A stretch of DNA of 64,000 nt from Aplidium turbinatum (lineage: Eukaryota > Chordata > Ascidiacea > Aplousobranchia > Polyclinidae), in NCBI GenBank assembly GCA_918807975.1, contig OU964928.1, positions 16,977,323 through 17,041,322 on the forward strand, in the 5' to 3' direction. Shown piece after piece: positions 31,011-43,323 of this stretch. Both the position numbers and the translations under genes were made by a program. The notes under the pieces were generated by a model that was given only the letters and a program-made list of their open reading frames with translations, ran no database searches and had not been told where the DNA came from. The first letter of the stretch is position 1, and each line of letters begins with the position of its first letter.

Positions 31011-33282
31011 AATTAAAGAAAAAACAACATTGACATTCATTGGCAAGAAAAAAGATTAAAGACAATCGATCTGTGCTTGAAGATTCAAGTGGAAGAATCC
31101 AAGCAAGTTTTGTGGAACTTTAAGACTTCATTTATATACCCCAACAACTACGGTATTGTGCATTTAAATTCTTATTGTATTTTTTACGGTCATTGCAGTT
31201 AAGTTTTTTATAACTACTGTAATAATTTTGTGTGTTTGTGTAACTTAATTTTTTTTAATTGTTAATTTAGCCTCAACATTTAATATGTCTACACTCGGTG
31301 GCGACAAGGACTCGACCGCCGTAGACTCGACTGAGTTTAAGCCTGATGATGTTCTTTGCGTTCGGGCAGGCCATTCTGGGGAGGGACCCGGTAACGATGA
31401 GGCTAAGTCAGTTCGAGAGGCCCAGCATCTTAGAAGAGATATTTTGACTCAAATTGGGGAACTTTCTGTAGCCCTAGGTTCTTTGAGTGATAAGCAGGAA
31501 CTGTTAATTTTTAGATCTCACTTATCTACTTTGGAAAAGGATTTACGGCATTTCCAAGCTCTTTTGAGTAAAATTTTTAACTCTGCAATCTTGGCAGAAC
31601 TTCGTGAGAGGGTAGATCCCGAATTTAACTCGTTAAAAAATAACTTCGAACAAAAAGTAAGTGAGTTCTCAGATATGTTGGATGCTGACATACATCCTGA
31701 GGATAGCGCCTCAAATGTAAGCACTAGGATGTCTAGGACTTCGTCTCGGATAGTTGCACAAATTAACCTACAGCTAAGACGAGAGGAGCTCCAGATCCAA
31801 GCTGAGGTCGAAGCAAGAGCTGCTGAAGCCGCCGCGAAAGCTGAAGCGAGAGCTGCTGAGTTCGCACTCAAAGACGCACAGTTGAGGGCTGAGCAACGTA
31901 AAGAGGTAGCTTTGGCTATCGATCAGAGGTGGGCTCCCGGCGTAGTTCTAAGAAGGGCTCTTCTAGCCATTCCAGAAGTGAACATCAATCGCAGTTTAAT
32001 TTACATAATCTTTTCCAGACGCCTGTTCAGTCCGTGAGTGGACCAGTGCAATCCACACGTTTTCCAGCTGTTTCAGGAGGTCTCGGGCCGCGGCTAAGGG
32101 TCTTCCGAAGGCTGTAGAGGCAAAGTCTGCGAATTATAGCCGAACTCCTCCCCCAGAGCGTACAGGTCACGGGGCCGCCATTAGCAGTAATGCTTTGCCC
32201 CCTTCACAGTTTTCTGCGCCGCTAGTTTTTGATCGCCCAGCTACACGTAATTTGGGTAATTGTGAGAGGAGTGTCGCGTCTCCTGATTTTAACATGTTTG
32301 AGGATCGTGATCGGGCTAGGCATGTGACTGAGCCCCATCAGCCCCTTAAGGGATATAGCTTGTCTTCTCCCGCTAAATCGAGTTTTCAACAACAGGATTG
32401 CTTTTTTGAATGCCAAAATAGTAGGACGTTTTTCGATAAGGCGGCCTTGATTGGTTACGATGGTAATAATATGCCATTTGTCTTCTTTAAAAATCGTATT
32501 ACGGCCTTGATGGCAGCTTCGCCCTTTAAAGGGAACTCGTTTGACTTTGTTACAAGCAGCTTGTGTTAGAACAGCTGCGCAAACGATTGCTAATTTGGTT
32601 TCTGACACTCCTGGCTTGTCAGAGGAAGACAGGATAGAAATGTCGTTAGCTCGCTTGTCCCAACGTTTTGGAGTTCGTGGAGGTCTTTTCGCCGAACCGG
32701 AAATTAGAAAGTATCGCTATGGTAGAAAATTGACTTCGATCTCTTCCAGTGATTTGAAAAAGTTTAAAGATGAATTGTCACAGTGTTTGCTTTACGCGCA
32801 AGCTTATGGTCAGCGTGACAAATTGGAAGGACGTTTTGTTTTGGATTTGGCTAAGCGACTCCCGTTTGACGCTAAGCAGCGTTATCTTGACTTTTTAGGT
32901 GATCAGTATGGTGGTACTGATGAGCCTACTTTTCAGAGTTTGTTCGATTTTGTTGTACGAGAGGAAACGCGCAAGTCGACTGATTTTAGCATTATGCTAA
33001 TGGGCGATTCTGGTGAGTCGCAGCATTTTAAAAAGTTTGGCAAAGGAAAATTGCCTTCATGTCCGGTTAGGCAGACGTCGGTGGAACCCCATGGTGATGT
33101 GGTGTCGGGGAGTTCGCAGTGCTCGACTGCTGTTGGCGCGCCGCGCGGTGGTGAAGCCAGACGTAAAAACCTACCGGCATGCATTTGTTGTTCGTCACGT
33201 GGTCAAGTTGAATATCATTTTTTCTCTAACTGTAAAGAATTTTTGCGCTTGACACCTAAAGATCGGAGAGATGTTGTTTTTT

Positions 33283-33475
33283 TTTAGTTTTTTTTTTTAT
33301 TATCTTTATCCTGCATTGCGGGAAAGCGGACTTGAGCGCTATGCATCGGTGTACGCCTTCCGACGTACACCTGACCCACGCTGCAGCCGACGGCAATGTC
33401 TGTTTCCGGTTGTCTACTCTACTTATGATTTAAATTTGGTAGGCCTACTACCCATTACTCGAAATCGATCACTGG
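33283..33475 (-). mobile_element. 5'-truncated SINE inserted in the LTR element
   Basis: About 190 bp match the body of the tRNA-derived SINE at 43010-43323 (ATCCTGCATTGCGGGAAAGC ... CACTGGGTAG), in the same minus orientation, with AGAGATGTT repeated on both sides. The tRNA head is not present here. Confidence 0.65.
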
Positions 33476-36145
33476 GTAGAGATGTTATTGTGAAAGCTGG
33501 CAAATGCTTGAATTGTTTGCGCCAGCATATGGTTAGGGATTGCGTTCATGCAAATAACTGTCGGAAGTGTGGGCCTAACAACGATAGGAAACACTATTTT
33601 CTTCTGCATGGTTTTTATGTGACGTCACGTGATTCTCTGGATTCGATCGGCAAAAATGATGCTGGTGCCAGAGTTCCTGTGCGTAATGTTAAGATTGGAA
33701 ATGTTAAAGCAGCTTTTAACCGCATTACTGCTGCTTGTGTTTTGAATCCAATGACGGGTAAATCGAAGTTGGTGTATTGTCAGCATGATCCTGGTTCGCA
33801 GTTGACGTTGGTTTCGAGTGATTTGGTGTGCGAACTTGGTCTTAAACCGTACGACAAAGCGTCGTTTAAAATGGATACTCTGGCTGGTCAGAAACCTACT
33901 TGTGCTGACCTTGTCAAACTCAACATCCAGTCGTTAGGGATAGATGAACTGTTTTGTGATATAACTTCGGTGGTTAACCCAGCTTGGGCTGACGATGTTA
34001 AAACTTTACCGCATAAACAAGATTTAAGTGGTTTCCGTCATTTTCATGACCTGAACATGTTTCATTTGAATGATTGTAGTACTGTAGATGTACTGATTGG
34101 CAACGACAACGCTTATTTGATGTGGGCAAAAGAAGAACGTGTTGGTGAAAATCGTAGTGAACCGCATGTAACAAACGATAATATGTCCCCGTTTTATTTA
34201 AATTGTAATGCGACTGCCTCGAGTCTAAATTTATCATTGAACCGTAGCGCTCTTTAAATTTCGTTCTTTTGGAATGTGTGCGCGACTCAACAGGCAGAAA
34301 TTTGCTGTGAGGGAAAATATTTTTTACAAATGGTGCGTTGTATGTGGACTCTAATTCTGGATTATGTTTTAATCAGTTGGTAAGTTTGTAATCAAGGTGT
34401 GGTAAGTGCTCTTCTATTTGTTTGTGTTGCATGCTGTTGTTAGTGTTTAATCTCAGTGCATTACAAGTCATTTGGACATAATATTGTTGTAGTGAAGTTG
34501 TAGTGCCTGACAGTGTGAACAGTTAGACAGAGCTTTATCCTTCTTGGTCTGAGTTAGAGTCTAATACCTAAGCCCATCAGAAAGTGTTTTCTCATACACA
34601 CATTCCTTAAGCTACACCGCATGCTTTACTCACTCCTCTCGATTGGTTGGCTTGTGGTGGTAAGTCACCCTTAGTTGAAAGCGTTGCTAAAGTGTGCAGA
34701 GTGCAGACGTCTTCAGAGTCGGATGTCATCTCTGGCTTTCAGCGTAAAATTGAGTCTCGTGATATGGAAATAGCAGACCTGAATAAAGTCATTCAGGATT
34801 TGACGTTGCAAAATGAAACCTGTGAATTGTCTCGCAATGATATTTTGGCTAGAAAACTTGTCGAACCGAATATTGAGTTGAAAGATGGTCGATTTGAGAT
34901 ACCTGTACCGTTGAAGGAAGATGTTGATCTACCTAACAATTTTGTGTTGGCGTCAGATAGAGCTGCTGCTTTAAGGAAGAAGGCTTTAAAACAACCTGAA
35001 CTTCGTGATTTCCTTACTGACACCATGAAAGATCTTAAATCTAATGGCTATATTGAGCGTGCTGGTGAAGCAGGAAATGTCAAGGGATTTGAATGGTATT
35101 TACCATACTTTGTGACGTCACAATTAAAAAAGCGCATTGTTTACGATGGCAAGTCTGAATTTCGAGGAACTTGTGTTAATGATGTAATGTTTTCGTGTCC
35201 TGACTTGTTAAACCCTCTGGCAGATGTCTTGGCTAAATTTCGGCTCGAAAGATTTGGTTTCATGGCCGATGTGATTAAATACTTTTTTCACATTTTGAAC
35301 TCTTCAATACGCAAGCCCAATTTTATTAAACTGCTTACGTACACAAGCAGTGCTGTTCGGATCGTGAACGAACGCCCTTTGGTACCTTTGAGTGACGACC
35401 CTAGGGATTTTACTGTCATCACCCCTGCCTCACTTTTGACCCCATACTTAGACCCATACTGTGCTGTTGGGCAACCACATGATCGTGACCAACTAAGAAG
35501 GGATTATCGGTTCAATTTGTCACTTTCTCAGCAGTTTTGGAGTAAATGGGTCGATTTTTACTTGCCAGGTCTTCAGGGCCGGAAAAAATGGCTAAAAATG
35601 GCCGAGAATTTGGAGCCTGGTCAACTTGTAGTGGTAGGTTCTCTCCAAGACATTGGTAAACGTGGGAAGTATCAACTTGGGAGGGTGCATGAGGTAGTTC
35701 CACAAATTAGGAAAGGGAAGCCTGTGGTTCGTAGAGCCAAAGTTGTCGTCTGCAACTATGATGAGAGTACGGGGAAAGTGAAAGTAGACTACGTGTTGAG
35801 AGACATTTCGTGCCTCGCCCCCGTAAAGAACACCTAAGTATTAGGGTTTGAGCCTGGTTTTGTCTGCGGTGGCCGACACTTGTCTGAGCCCAGAACAGTC
35901 GGTTATTATCGCAACAATTGTACATAGCGTCATTTTAGCGTGTACCTATGGTACCAATTTCATGTATCGTCGTGTATTATTCGTATTGTTGTTCATTCTT
36001 TGCATGCCCTTTGTATTTGCGTATTAACTAAAACGTGAGTGATTCAAACAATTTGTGTATCGTGTGTTGTATTCATTGGCTCACGATTGTCCTTAAATTC
36101 TTTTTTAGTTATGCCATGTTAGACTGTCATAACTAGGGGCCGCTA

Positions 36146-36697
36146 TGTTACGGCCAATCTCTATACAAATCAAACGTCATAGAAAACCGTTCAGGTCTAC
36201 TGAATCTTACGTCATGGAATTTTTCTTAAAAAATGAGCCAAAATTGCACCATCGTTCGTAAGACTTGTGTCAAACCTGTTTAAACATGAAATATTGCATC
36301 ATCACCTTTGAACACCTGTTTGAATTGCGTGACAATGTCTTTCACTATTACGTCACAGTACTGCGTACGTGAGTTTGAGATATTGATATCTATTCTGGTC
36401 ATTCGTGAAATGGTTGCTTGAGAGTTAGTCGCACATTTAACTGTTTGCTTAGTGCTTGCTAGCTGGACAAAAATTCCGTCTTTATCTAATTAGTTTGTAT
36501 CGTAGTGACAAGTTTTAGCGGTGTACGGTGTTGCATCCCAATTTCGACAGCCAGGTGGTTAATTTTACAGAAATACAATTTTGAATAAACGTTTCAGAAG
36601 AGTGTTTCTCTTTCGGTCATTACATACAGACGAACGGATTCGGGAATCTTATGTTACAATTTTCCCACGAAGAGATTATGGTTTACCGCTGTGACCA
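36146..36697 (+). repeat. 3' LTR
   Basis: Preceded by AACTAGGGGCCGCTA, a weak polypurine-like tract, and followed by the AGATG duplication. Confidence 0.9.
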
Positions 36698-36702
36698 AGA
36701 TG

Positions 36703-37216
36703 ACAGGCATTTATCTGACATATGAAATTTTGAGTCATCAGCAAAAAGTGTAGTTGAAAAAGAAGATGCATTGGAAGATCATTCACATTAAGAAGAAAAA
36801 GCAAGGGACCAAGGATTGACTCCTGTGGGATACCACATTTAACAACATTGAAATTAGAATTCTTACCGTTAATTTTTGTACTTTGCATTCTATTTGTTAG
36901 ATAAGATGTTAAAACGTTTAAAAACTTGCCACGAAAGCAATAATGGTGAAGTTTTTTTTAAAAGTATGCCATAATCAACTGTATCGAAAGCTTTACTTAA
37001 ATCAACAAAAACCGAGCATGTGTATTTGTGATCATTCAAGTTAGAAAGTAAATCATCATAAATTTTTGTCAATGCTAAGCTTGTTGAATCATTTTCACGA
37101 AAACCATGTTGAGCTGGGGTTAAAATATTATATTTGTCAATAAAATTCATCATCCGTTTATATAAAAAATTTTCGAAAATTTTAACAAAAGTTTGGCAAA
37201 CTTTTTTTCCCACCAA
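36703..37216 (-). pseudogene. LINE reverse transcriptase N-terminal and palm part
   Basis: Two frames: 37216-36890 with FIDKYNILTPAQHGFRENDS and VFVDLSKAFDTVD, and 36888-36703 with NFNVVKCGIPQESILGPLLF. A frame shift follows before FADD. Truncated at the 5' side near 37245. Confidence 0.7.
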
Positions 37217-37298
37217 AAGATGGGAAAAAAATTTTGCGGCCCGGTTACCGAGATTGACAGAGTGAAGTGAAGAAAACTATTTCATCCAATACATTTAA

Positions 37299-37475
37299 GG
37301 TGTTGCGACCGTGCCATATTTAAACTGATTGTCCTGCTTTGGCATCATGCACGCTAGAACGTCCGCGTTTTGTCGCTTTTACCTTTTTCTGGACCTCTGC
37401 TGTGTTTGTCATATATTGTTTCTTTCGTTGTGATGGTCAGAAATAAAAACAAACTGAACTGAACTGAACAATAGA
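37299..37475 (+). repeat. dispersed 3'-tail repeat ending (CTGAA)n
   Basis: GTTGCGACCGTGCCATATTT ... GTTTTGTCGCTTTTACC ... AAATAAAAACAAACTGAACTGAACTGAAC. Other copies: 42360-42536 (minus), 50640-51000 and inside the arms of the foldback at 12213-15366. It looks like the 3' end of a LINE or of a SINE that borrows it; the tail matches that of the LINE at 29113. Confidence 0.6.
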
Positions 37476-37617
37476 TGTCGCTGAATGGACAGCCGTCCAA
37501 AGGCCTACTAAATGAAATTTTCAAACGGGAATTAATCATTAAAATGCGTAAGCTGAACACTCAAGAATACATTTCATAAACAATTACTAAAAAAAAAATT
37601 GTTTTCAATGGCGCTGG

Positions 37618-37816
37618 TGGTCACAACGGTAAACCATAATCTCTTCGTGGGAAAATTGTAACATAAATTTCCCGGATCCGTTTGGCTGTATGCAATGACC
37701 CGAAAGAAACACTCTTCTAAAAAGGTCTATTTAAGAATTTTATTTCTGTAAAAATAGCCCCAAGGCTGTCGAAGAATGAATAAAACACCGTACCCACTAA
37801 AACTTGTCACTACAAT
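37618..37816 (-). repeat. inverted LTR fragment, head to head with the next LTR
   Basis: Reverse complement of the 3' part of the same LTR family (ends GGTTTACCGTTGTGACCA on the minus strand), directly abutting the 5' end of the LTR that starts at 37817. Confidence 0.65.
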
Positions 37817-37903
37817 TGTTACGGACAATATTTGTACAAATCAAACGTCACATAAAACCGTTGTCTGCTTAACCTGACGTCTTACGTCATATGGACTATT
37901 GCT

Positions 37904-38417
37904 CATCATCAGTCGTTATCTCCGCCTGCGGCAGATTGCGCATCAACATGGCTTATTTGTTCCAAGAGTGGCGATTTTGAGCCAACTCGCCCAGTGTCGT
38001 CAAGTGGAGTCCGGTCCATGATTGAATGTTATCTTGCCATCGTTTTGGTTGTCTGCCACGTTTTCTTTTTTCTTCTACTTTGCCTTCTGTGCAAACTTTG
38101 CTGATTCCGAATTGTGATCTTTTAGTGTGGCCGAACAGTTTTAAAACTTTTGATTTTATTATTGCTGCAATTGGATGTAGTTTTGTCATAGTTAGAAGAT
38201 CTTCTATTTTTGTGTGATCAAGTAACCTTTTGTTGGTCATGCTTCTCAAGATGTGATTTTGGAAGGTAGTGAGTTTTTTCATTGTTGATGATGTCCAATT
38301 TACGCATTCTAGACCGTACAGCACGACTGGTAAAACGTAGGTGTTGAAAATTTTTGCTTTCAGTTTGACTGGGAGTCTATTGGATGTTAGAATCTTTTTG
38401 TTCTTTTCAAATGAACA
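37904..38417 (-). mobile_element. 5'-truncated LINE fragment in the LTR
   Basis: Minus strand encodes MLYGLECVNWTSSTMKKLTT, SKVLKLFGHTKRSQFG and KRKRGRQPKRWQDNIQSWTG, the C-terminal end of an RTE-like reverse transcriptase, with an ATGATG tail. ACTATTGCT is duplicated at 37895-37903 and 38418-38426. Confidence 0.78.
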
Positions 38418-39011
38418 ACTATTGCTAGAAATCAGTGTTGTACGTTGACGCCGTCAATTTGACGGGGTCAACTTTTTGTTGACGCTGAGGCTAGCGCCGT
38501 CAATTTATTTTTCAGTTGACGGAAGTGATAGCGCCGTCAACTATTTTGCTGATTTTAAGCGTCAAGCGCTAAGCGTCATTTTTTGTTTTCATGGAAAATC
38601 TCGTTTCACAATAAGAGTTTCACAATGTATTCTGGCCAGCGCGACTCATCCGAATTACCGGCTTTTGCGTTGGTTGGAATGGCTCCCTGGAATACATGCG
38701 GAAGAAGTTCGCCAAATGGTGATCACCCTTGTATTGACAACGAGGGATCAGAGACAGAAAGCGAAAAATCCATGAATGGCATCGCGGACGTTGAATATAC
38801 TTTATTTCAAGAGCTCTATGCCCCTAAAAAGAGCGATGTTGGTGCAGTGGACCTCGTTAAAAGAGTTATTCATGCTAAACTATCACAGCACGCTTGGAAA
38901 AGTGATACCTTTCCGACTAAACGTTTTCAACTTGTTTTTGAAATACAACAAACCAATACCATCCAGCGCTGCTGTGGAACGCATGTTTTCACTTGGAAAG
39001 GACAATATGCG

Positions 39012-39458
39012 CAGGAGCGCCGGAAGCGGGATGGGGGGCAGGGGAAGCGGATGCCCCCCTGCCCTCAAATTTCTGTGGATGGGGAGGGAAGAGGGAGCAA
39101 TGGTGCCCTTTTAAGGTCATGTAAGCTACTGCACACTTTGCAATATAACAATTTATGCTATTCGCTTTTAGCCTAATTATAATGTTCTATTTTTGCCTCA
39201 AAATAATATTTACGACACAAAATTCTCCATCACAGTAAGTTATATTACATCATTATAAAATAGCATGATGCCCTTCCGTGCCATTGTTCTTTGTATAGCG
39301 GACACTTGTATCATTAGGCTACTCGATAATGAGCTGATAGATGAGCATTATCGCTATATCTTATCTTAAAACTTACAAAAAAATTGGCCTTTCAGCAACA
39401 AAAGTGCCCTTTTTTCATACTCCTGCCCATCCAGTCAAAAATCGCTCCGGCGCCCCTG
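39012..39458. mobile_element. non-autonomous hAT inside the hATC region of 38433-40112
   Basis: CAGGAGCGCCGGA and TCCGGCGCCCCTG ends, perfect duplication AATATGCG (39004-39011, 39459-39466). Removing it would bring the two halves of the outer hATC block together, which fixes the order of insertion. Confidence 0.82.
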
Positions 39459-39574
39459 AATATGCGTCCCAAACGCAGCAGATTGTCAGACAAATGTTTT
39501 GAAATGCTTGTTTTTTTGCAAGAAAATAACTAATAGGCTGAGCAGCTAATTACAATACAGTCTCAAAACATAAT

Positions 39575-39886
39575 CATCATCATCATTTTCAGCCTGTGAG
39601 AGCCCACTGCAGAGCGTAAGCCTTCCCCTTTTCATGCCAATTTACACGATTATGTGCTAGTTGGTACCAATTGGTTGTATTGCATTGTTTGTCAATGTCG
39701 TCCCTCCATCTCACTTTTGGTTTTCCTTTCTTTCTTTTGGTTTCTCGTGGTGTCCATGTTGTTAATTTTTTAGTCCATCTATTGTCCTGATATCTTGCTA
39801 TATGACCTGCCCAGGACCATTTTAGTTTCTTGATTGTGCTTAATAGGCTATATCTCGTAATTTCGTTTGGTTTCTGATCCATTCGG
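39575..39886 (-). mobile_element. 5'-truncated LINE fragment inside a hAT
   Basis: The minus strand reads LKWSWAGHIARYQDNRWTKK, then GKPKVRWRDDIDKQCNTTNW and YALQWALTG with a stop, the C-terminus of an RTE-like LINE, with an ATG-triplet tail. CAAAACATAAT is duplicated on both sides (39564-39574, 39887-39897). Confidence 0.75.
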
Positions 39887-41335
39887 CAAAACATAATACC
39901 TGCTCTTTATTTATAGCTATTGTTAGCCTGAACTTGGTTGAAATATTTCCGTTTTATGAGACGCTGGCAAAAAATAGCGCTAGAAATTAGCGCTGACGCT
40001 GACGTCGTCAATTTCTTTAAGAGCTTACGCAGTCCTTTACGCCGTAAAGTTTTTAGGCAATTCGCGCTGACGCTGACGCCGTCAAATTATATCAATGACG
40101 CGTACAACACTGCTAGAAATAAGCAAAGATTGCATCACCTTTGTCACACTTGTTGAAACATTACATCATCGTTAAATCTTGAATTATGAAATATGGTGTA
40201 AGCCAAACTTGACAGGTGCTTGAATAGCTTCATAATGCTTATCATTATTACGTCACAGAAGATGTTTACGTGCGTTTGGAAGATTGCAATCTATTCTCGT
40301 CATTCTTACAATTGTTGCTTGAAAAGTTGGTCGCGTATTAAAACGGTTTTGTTTGTGCTAGCCAGCTGGACGAAATTTTCGTCTTTATCTCAGTAATTTG
40401 TATTGTAGTGACAAGTTTTAGTGGGTACGGTGTTTCCCCTATTTTTCGACGGCTTTGAGGCTATTTTTACAGAAATACGATTCTTGAATAAACGTTTTCA
40501 AAAGAGTGTTTCTTTCGGTCATTGCATACAGACGAACCGATCCAGCTAAGACGAGAGGAGCTTCAGATACAAGCCGAGGCCGAAGCGAGAGCTGCTGAGG
40601 CCGCCGCCAGAACTGCTGAGGCCGCCGCCAGAGCTGCTGAGGCCGCTGCCAGAGCTGAGGCCATACGAGCTGAGGCCTCCGCAAGAGCTGAGGCCGGAGA
40701 AAGTGAAAGTAGACTACGTGTTGAGGAATATCTCGTGCCTCGCCCCCGTAAAGAACACCTAAGTGTTAGGGTTTGAGCCTGGTTCTGTCTGCGGTGGTCG
40801 ACCTTTGTCTGAGCCCGGAACAGTCGGTTATTATCGCAACCATTGTATATAGCGTGTAGCCTACCTATGGTACCAATTTCATGTATCGTCGTGTATTATT
40901 CGTATTGTTGTTCATTCTTTGCATGCCCTTTGTATTTGCGTATTAACTTAAACGTGAGTGATTCAAACAATTTGTGGATCGTGTGTTTTTATTCATTGGC
41001 TCACGATTGTCCTTAAATTCTTTTTTAGTTATGCCATGTTAGACTGTCATAACTAGAGGTCGCTATGTTACGGCCAATCTCTATACAAATCAAACGTCAC
41101 ATAGAACCGTTGTCTACTGAACCTGACGTCTTGCGTCATGGACTGTTGCTAGAAATAAGCAAAGGTTGCATCACCTTTGTTACACCTGTGAAACATTACA
41201 TAATCCTTAAATCTTGAATTACGAAATATGGTGTAAGCCAAATTCAACACGTGTTTGAATAGCTTCATAATGCTTATCATTATTACGTCACAGAAGCTGC
41301 TTACGTGCGTTTGAAATATTGCAATCTATTCTCGT

Positions 41336-41858
41336 TGTTCCCGACAATGGTTCACCAAATCAAACGTCATATAAAACCGTTCAGGTCTACTGAATCTTAG
41401 CGTATTTTACGTCATGGAATTTTTCCTCAAAAATGAGCCAAGATTGCACCATCGTTCGTAAGACTTGTATCACACCTGTTGAGAATTACTTCACAATGTT
41501 TCACTATGACGTCACAGTAACTGCGTACGTGAGTTTGAGATATTGCAATCTATTCTGGTCATTCGTAAAATGATTGCTTGAAAGTTGGTAGCATATTTAA
41601 CTGTTTGCTTAGTGCTTGCCAGCTGGACAAAAATTCCGTCTTTATCTAAGTAGTTTGGATTGTAGTGACAGGTTTTTAGTGGTGTATCGCGTTGCACCCC
41701 ATTTTCGATAGCCGCGGGCTAATTTTACAGAAATACACTTTTTAAATAGACGTTTCAGAAGAGTGTTTCTCTTTCGGTCATTACATACAGACGAACGGAT
41801 CTGGGAATCTTATGTTACAATTTTTCCACGAAGAGATTATGGTTTACCGCTGTGACCA
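41336..41858 (+). repeat. solo LTR nested in an older LTR
   Basis: A 523-bp LTR from TGTTCCCGAC to GCTGTGACCA, flanked by CTCGT on both sides (41331-41335, 41859-41863). Closer in sequence to the LTRs at 30209 and 36146 than to its host LTR. Confidence 0.8.
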
Positions 41859-42163
41859 CTCGTCGTTTTAAAATTGTTGCTTGAAAAGTTGGTCGCATAT
41901 TTAACTGTTTTGCTTATATTGCTTGCCAGCAGGACAAAATTTTTGTCTTTATCTCAGTAATTTGTATTGTAGTGACAAGTTTTAGTGGCGTACAGTGTTG
42001 CGTTCCAATTTCGACAGCCTTGGGGCTATTTTTACAGAAATACAATTCTTGAATAGACGTTTTCAGAAGAGTGTTTCTTTCGGTCATTGCATACAGACGA
42101 ACGGATCCGGGAATCTATAATACAATTTTCCCACGAAGAGATTATGGTTTAGCGTTGTGACCA

Positions 42164-43008
42164 GGCATGGGGGAGACTTCGGAGAGGGATGGAGTTTCTA
42201 TTCTAAAACCAAGTTTCAAAAAATAACTACCATTTCTTGCCAAAATTTTGTTCTTTTTAAGTTTGATTTTTCCAAATTTTTAATTTTAAGCATTTTTTTG
42301 ACTTGTAACAACTTATTTTGGTTCTCCAAAAATTTCAGTCTCTGTTCTTGATCCTTGGATGTCAGCGAAATTCAGTTCGGTTGGTTATTATTTCTGACCA
42401 TCACAACGAAAAACAAACAGTGCCAAATATAGCAAAGGTCTTGAAAAAGATAGAAGCGACAAAACGCGGACGTTGTAAGGAGCATGATACCAAAGCAGGA
42501 CTAACAGTTTGAAATATGGCAAGGTCGCAACACTTTAATTTCTGTAGCCTACATCTTAATACTCATTGTAAGCAGGGCCTCTGAGTGACATTTTCACTAG
42601 GGGTACAAAGAGTCATTCCGGGCCCCCTTTGTCTTGGGCAAAAGTTTGATGCTTGCTTAGGCGTATTGAACACCACACAACGTTTTACTGCAGAATTGGA
42701 TCTGTGCGCAATAATAGTATCAGGCTGCAATAAAACTATTATTTTGTGTTGTGCATGTGATATGTCCCTCGCCAATTTGGGTATCCTCCATTGAATTCGT
42801 GTGTCAGTTGTTGATGGTGCTGTTAACCGTATCTGTTACTGCTTCCTTTTGGCGGCAAGAGTTACTGGCCGAGACCATCAGGTCTACGTCTCTCTTATTG
42901 CTAATTACTCCGTCGGCTTATTTCAAATAACAACGGGAAAAAGTATGGTATGCCGTTGGTGAAAAACCTTATCTATCACTTCAATAAATTTATTTCACAA
43001 AATATATT
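42164..43008. other. gene-less stretch with an antisense 3'-tail repeat
   Basis: 42360-42536 is a minus-strand copy of the (CTGAA)-tailed repeat. The remainder contains GGGCCCCC-rich sequence near 42620 and nothing codable that I trust. Confidence 0.35.
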
Positions 43009-43009
43009 C

Positions 43010-43323
43010 GTGATTGTTTGTTTGTTTGTTTTTCATATCTTTATCCTGCAGTGTGGGAAAGCGGACTTGAGCGCTATGCATCGGTGTACGCCTTCCGACG
43101 TTTACCTGACCCACGCTGCAGCCGACGGCAATGTCTGTTTCCGATTGTCTACTCTACTTATGACTTAAATTTAGTATTACCCATTACTCGAAATCGATCA
43201 CTGGGTAGAGGCAATTATCGTTAAGTTTCTTGCCCAGAGAAGCAAGAGAAAGTGCGGGTGGCTGGAGTCGAACACTCGGCCACTGCTGCCCGAGCCCAAC
43301 GCGCTAACCATTCGGCCACTGAT
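43010..43323 (-). mobile_element. tRNA-derived SINE
   Basis: On the minus strand the head has an A-box TGGCCGAATGGTTAGCGCG and a B-box GTGTTCGACTCC near 43320-43264, followed by a body shared with 33283-33475 and a 3' tail of AAAC repeats (43014-43032). TGATTGT flanks both ends. Confidence 0.72.

Larger units (their letters stand above)
30209..36697 (+). mobile_element. BEL/Pao-like LTR retrotransposon (fossil)
   Basis: Two 552-bp LTRs (30209-30760 and 36146-36697), TG...CA at the ends and near-identical, enclose about 5.4 kb, and AGATG is duplicated at 30204-30208 and 36698-36702. Parts recognised in order: a leader with tandem repeats, a gag-like coiled coil region from 31285, zinc knuckles near 33500, an aspartic protease of the BEL/Pao type near 33780, a reverse transcriptase start near 34900-35290, and an integrase C-terminal domain near 35500-35835. 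It looks broken, with several breaks, although the near-identical LTRs indicate recent insertion. A 5'-truncated SINE has inserted into it (33283-33475). It sits inside a LINE. Confidence 0.85.
29113..37245 (-). mobile_element. CR1/Jockey-group LINE split by an LTR retrotransposon
   Basis: On the minus strand, 37216-36703 and 30208-29113 are the two halves of one LINE; the LTR element 30209-36697 lies between them with duplication AGATG. The first half has NILTPAQHGFRENDST, CSVFVDLSKAFDTVDYG, VKCGIPQESILGPLLFLL (the usual GIPQGS has G to E) and, after a frame shift, TLFADDSKF (catalytic DD). The second half has CINYLGVTLDERLTWDSHI and KLWNQVPKEIKEKSC. The 3' end carries a tail of CTGAA repeats. 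It is 5'-truncated. Confidence 0.8.
38433..40112 (+). mobile_element. hAT transposon with GACGCCGTCAA sub-repeats
   Basis: Ends CAGTGTTGTACG and CGTACAACACTG, perfect duplication CTAGAAAT (38425-38432, 40113-40120). Sub-terminal regions repeat GACGCCGTCAATTTGACGG and GCGCTGACGCTGACG. The hATC block is visible: FLKYNKPIPSSAAVERMFSL then, after the inserted element 39012-39458, MRPKRSRLSDKCFEMLVFLQ. It also hosts a LINE fragment (39575-39886). Confidence 0.85.
37817..42163 (+). mobile_element. derelict relative of the BEL/Pao-like LTR element, heavily nested (fossil)
   Basis: The 5' LTR begins TGTTACGGACAATATTTG at 37817 and ends near 40540 because a LINE fragment (37904-38417) and a hAT (38433-40112) lie inside it. 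A short interior with gag-like Ala/Glu/Arg-rich and integrase-end-like sequence follows (40541-41065), then a 3' LTR 41066-42163, itself split by a solo LTR (41336-41858). Old and broken, with many breaks; flanks show no target duplication. Confidence 0.7.
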
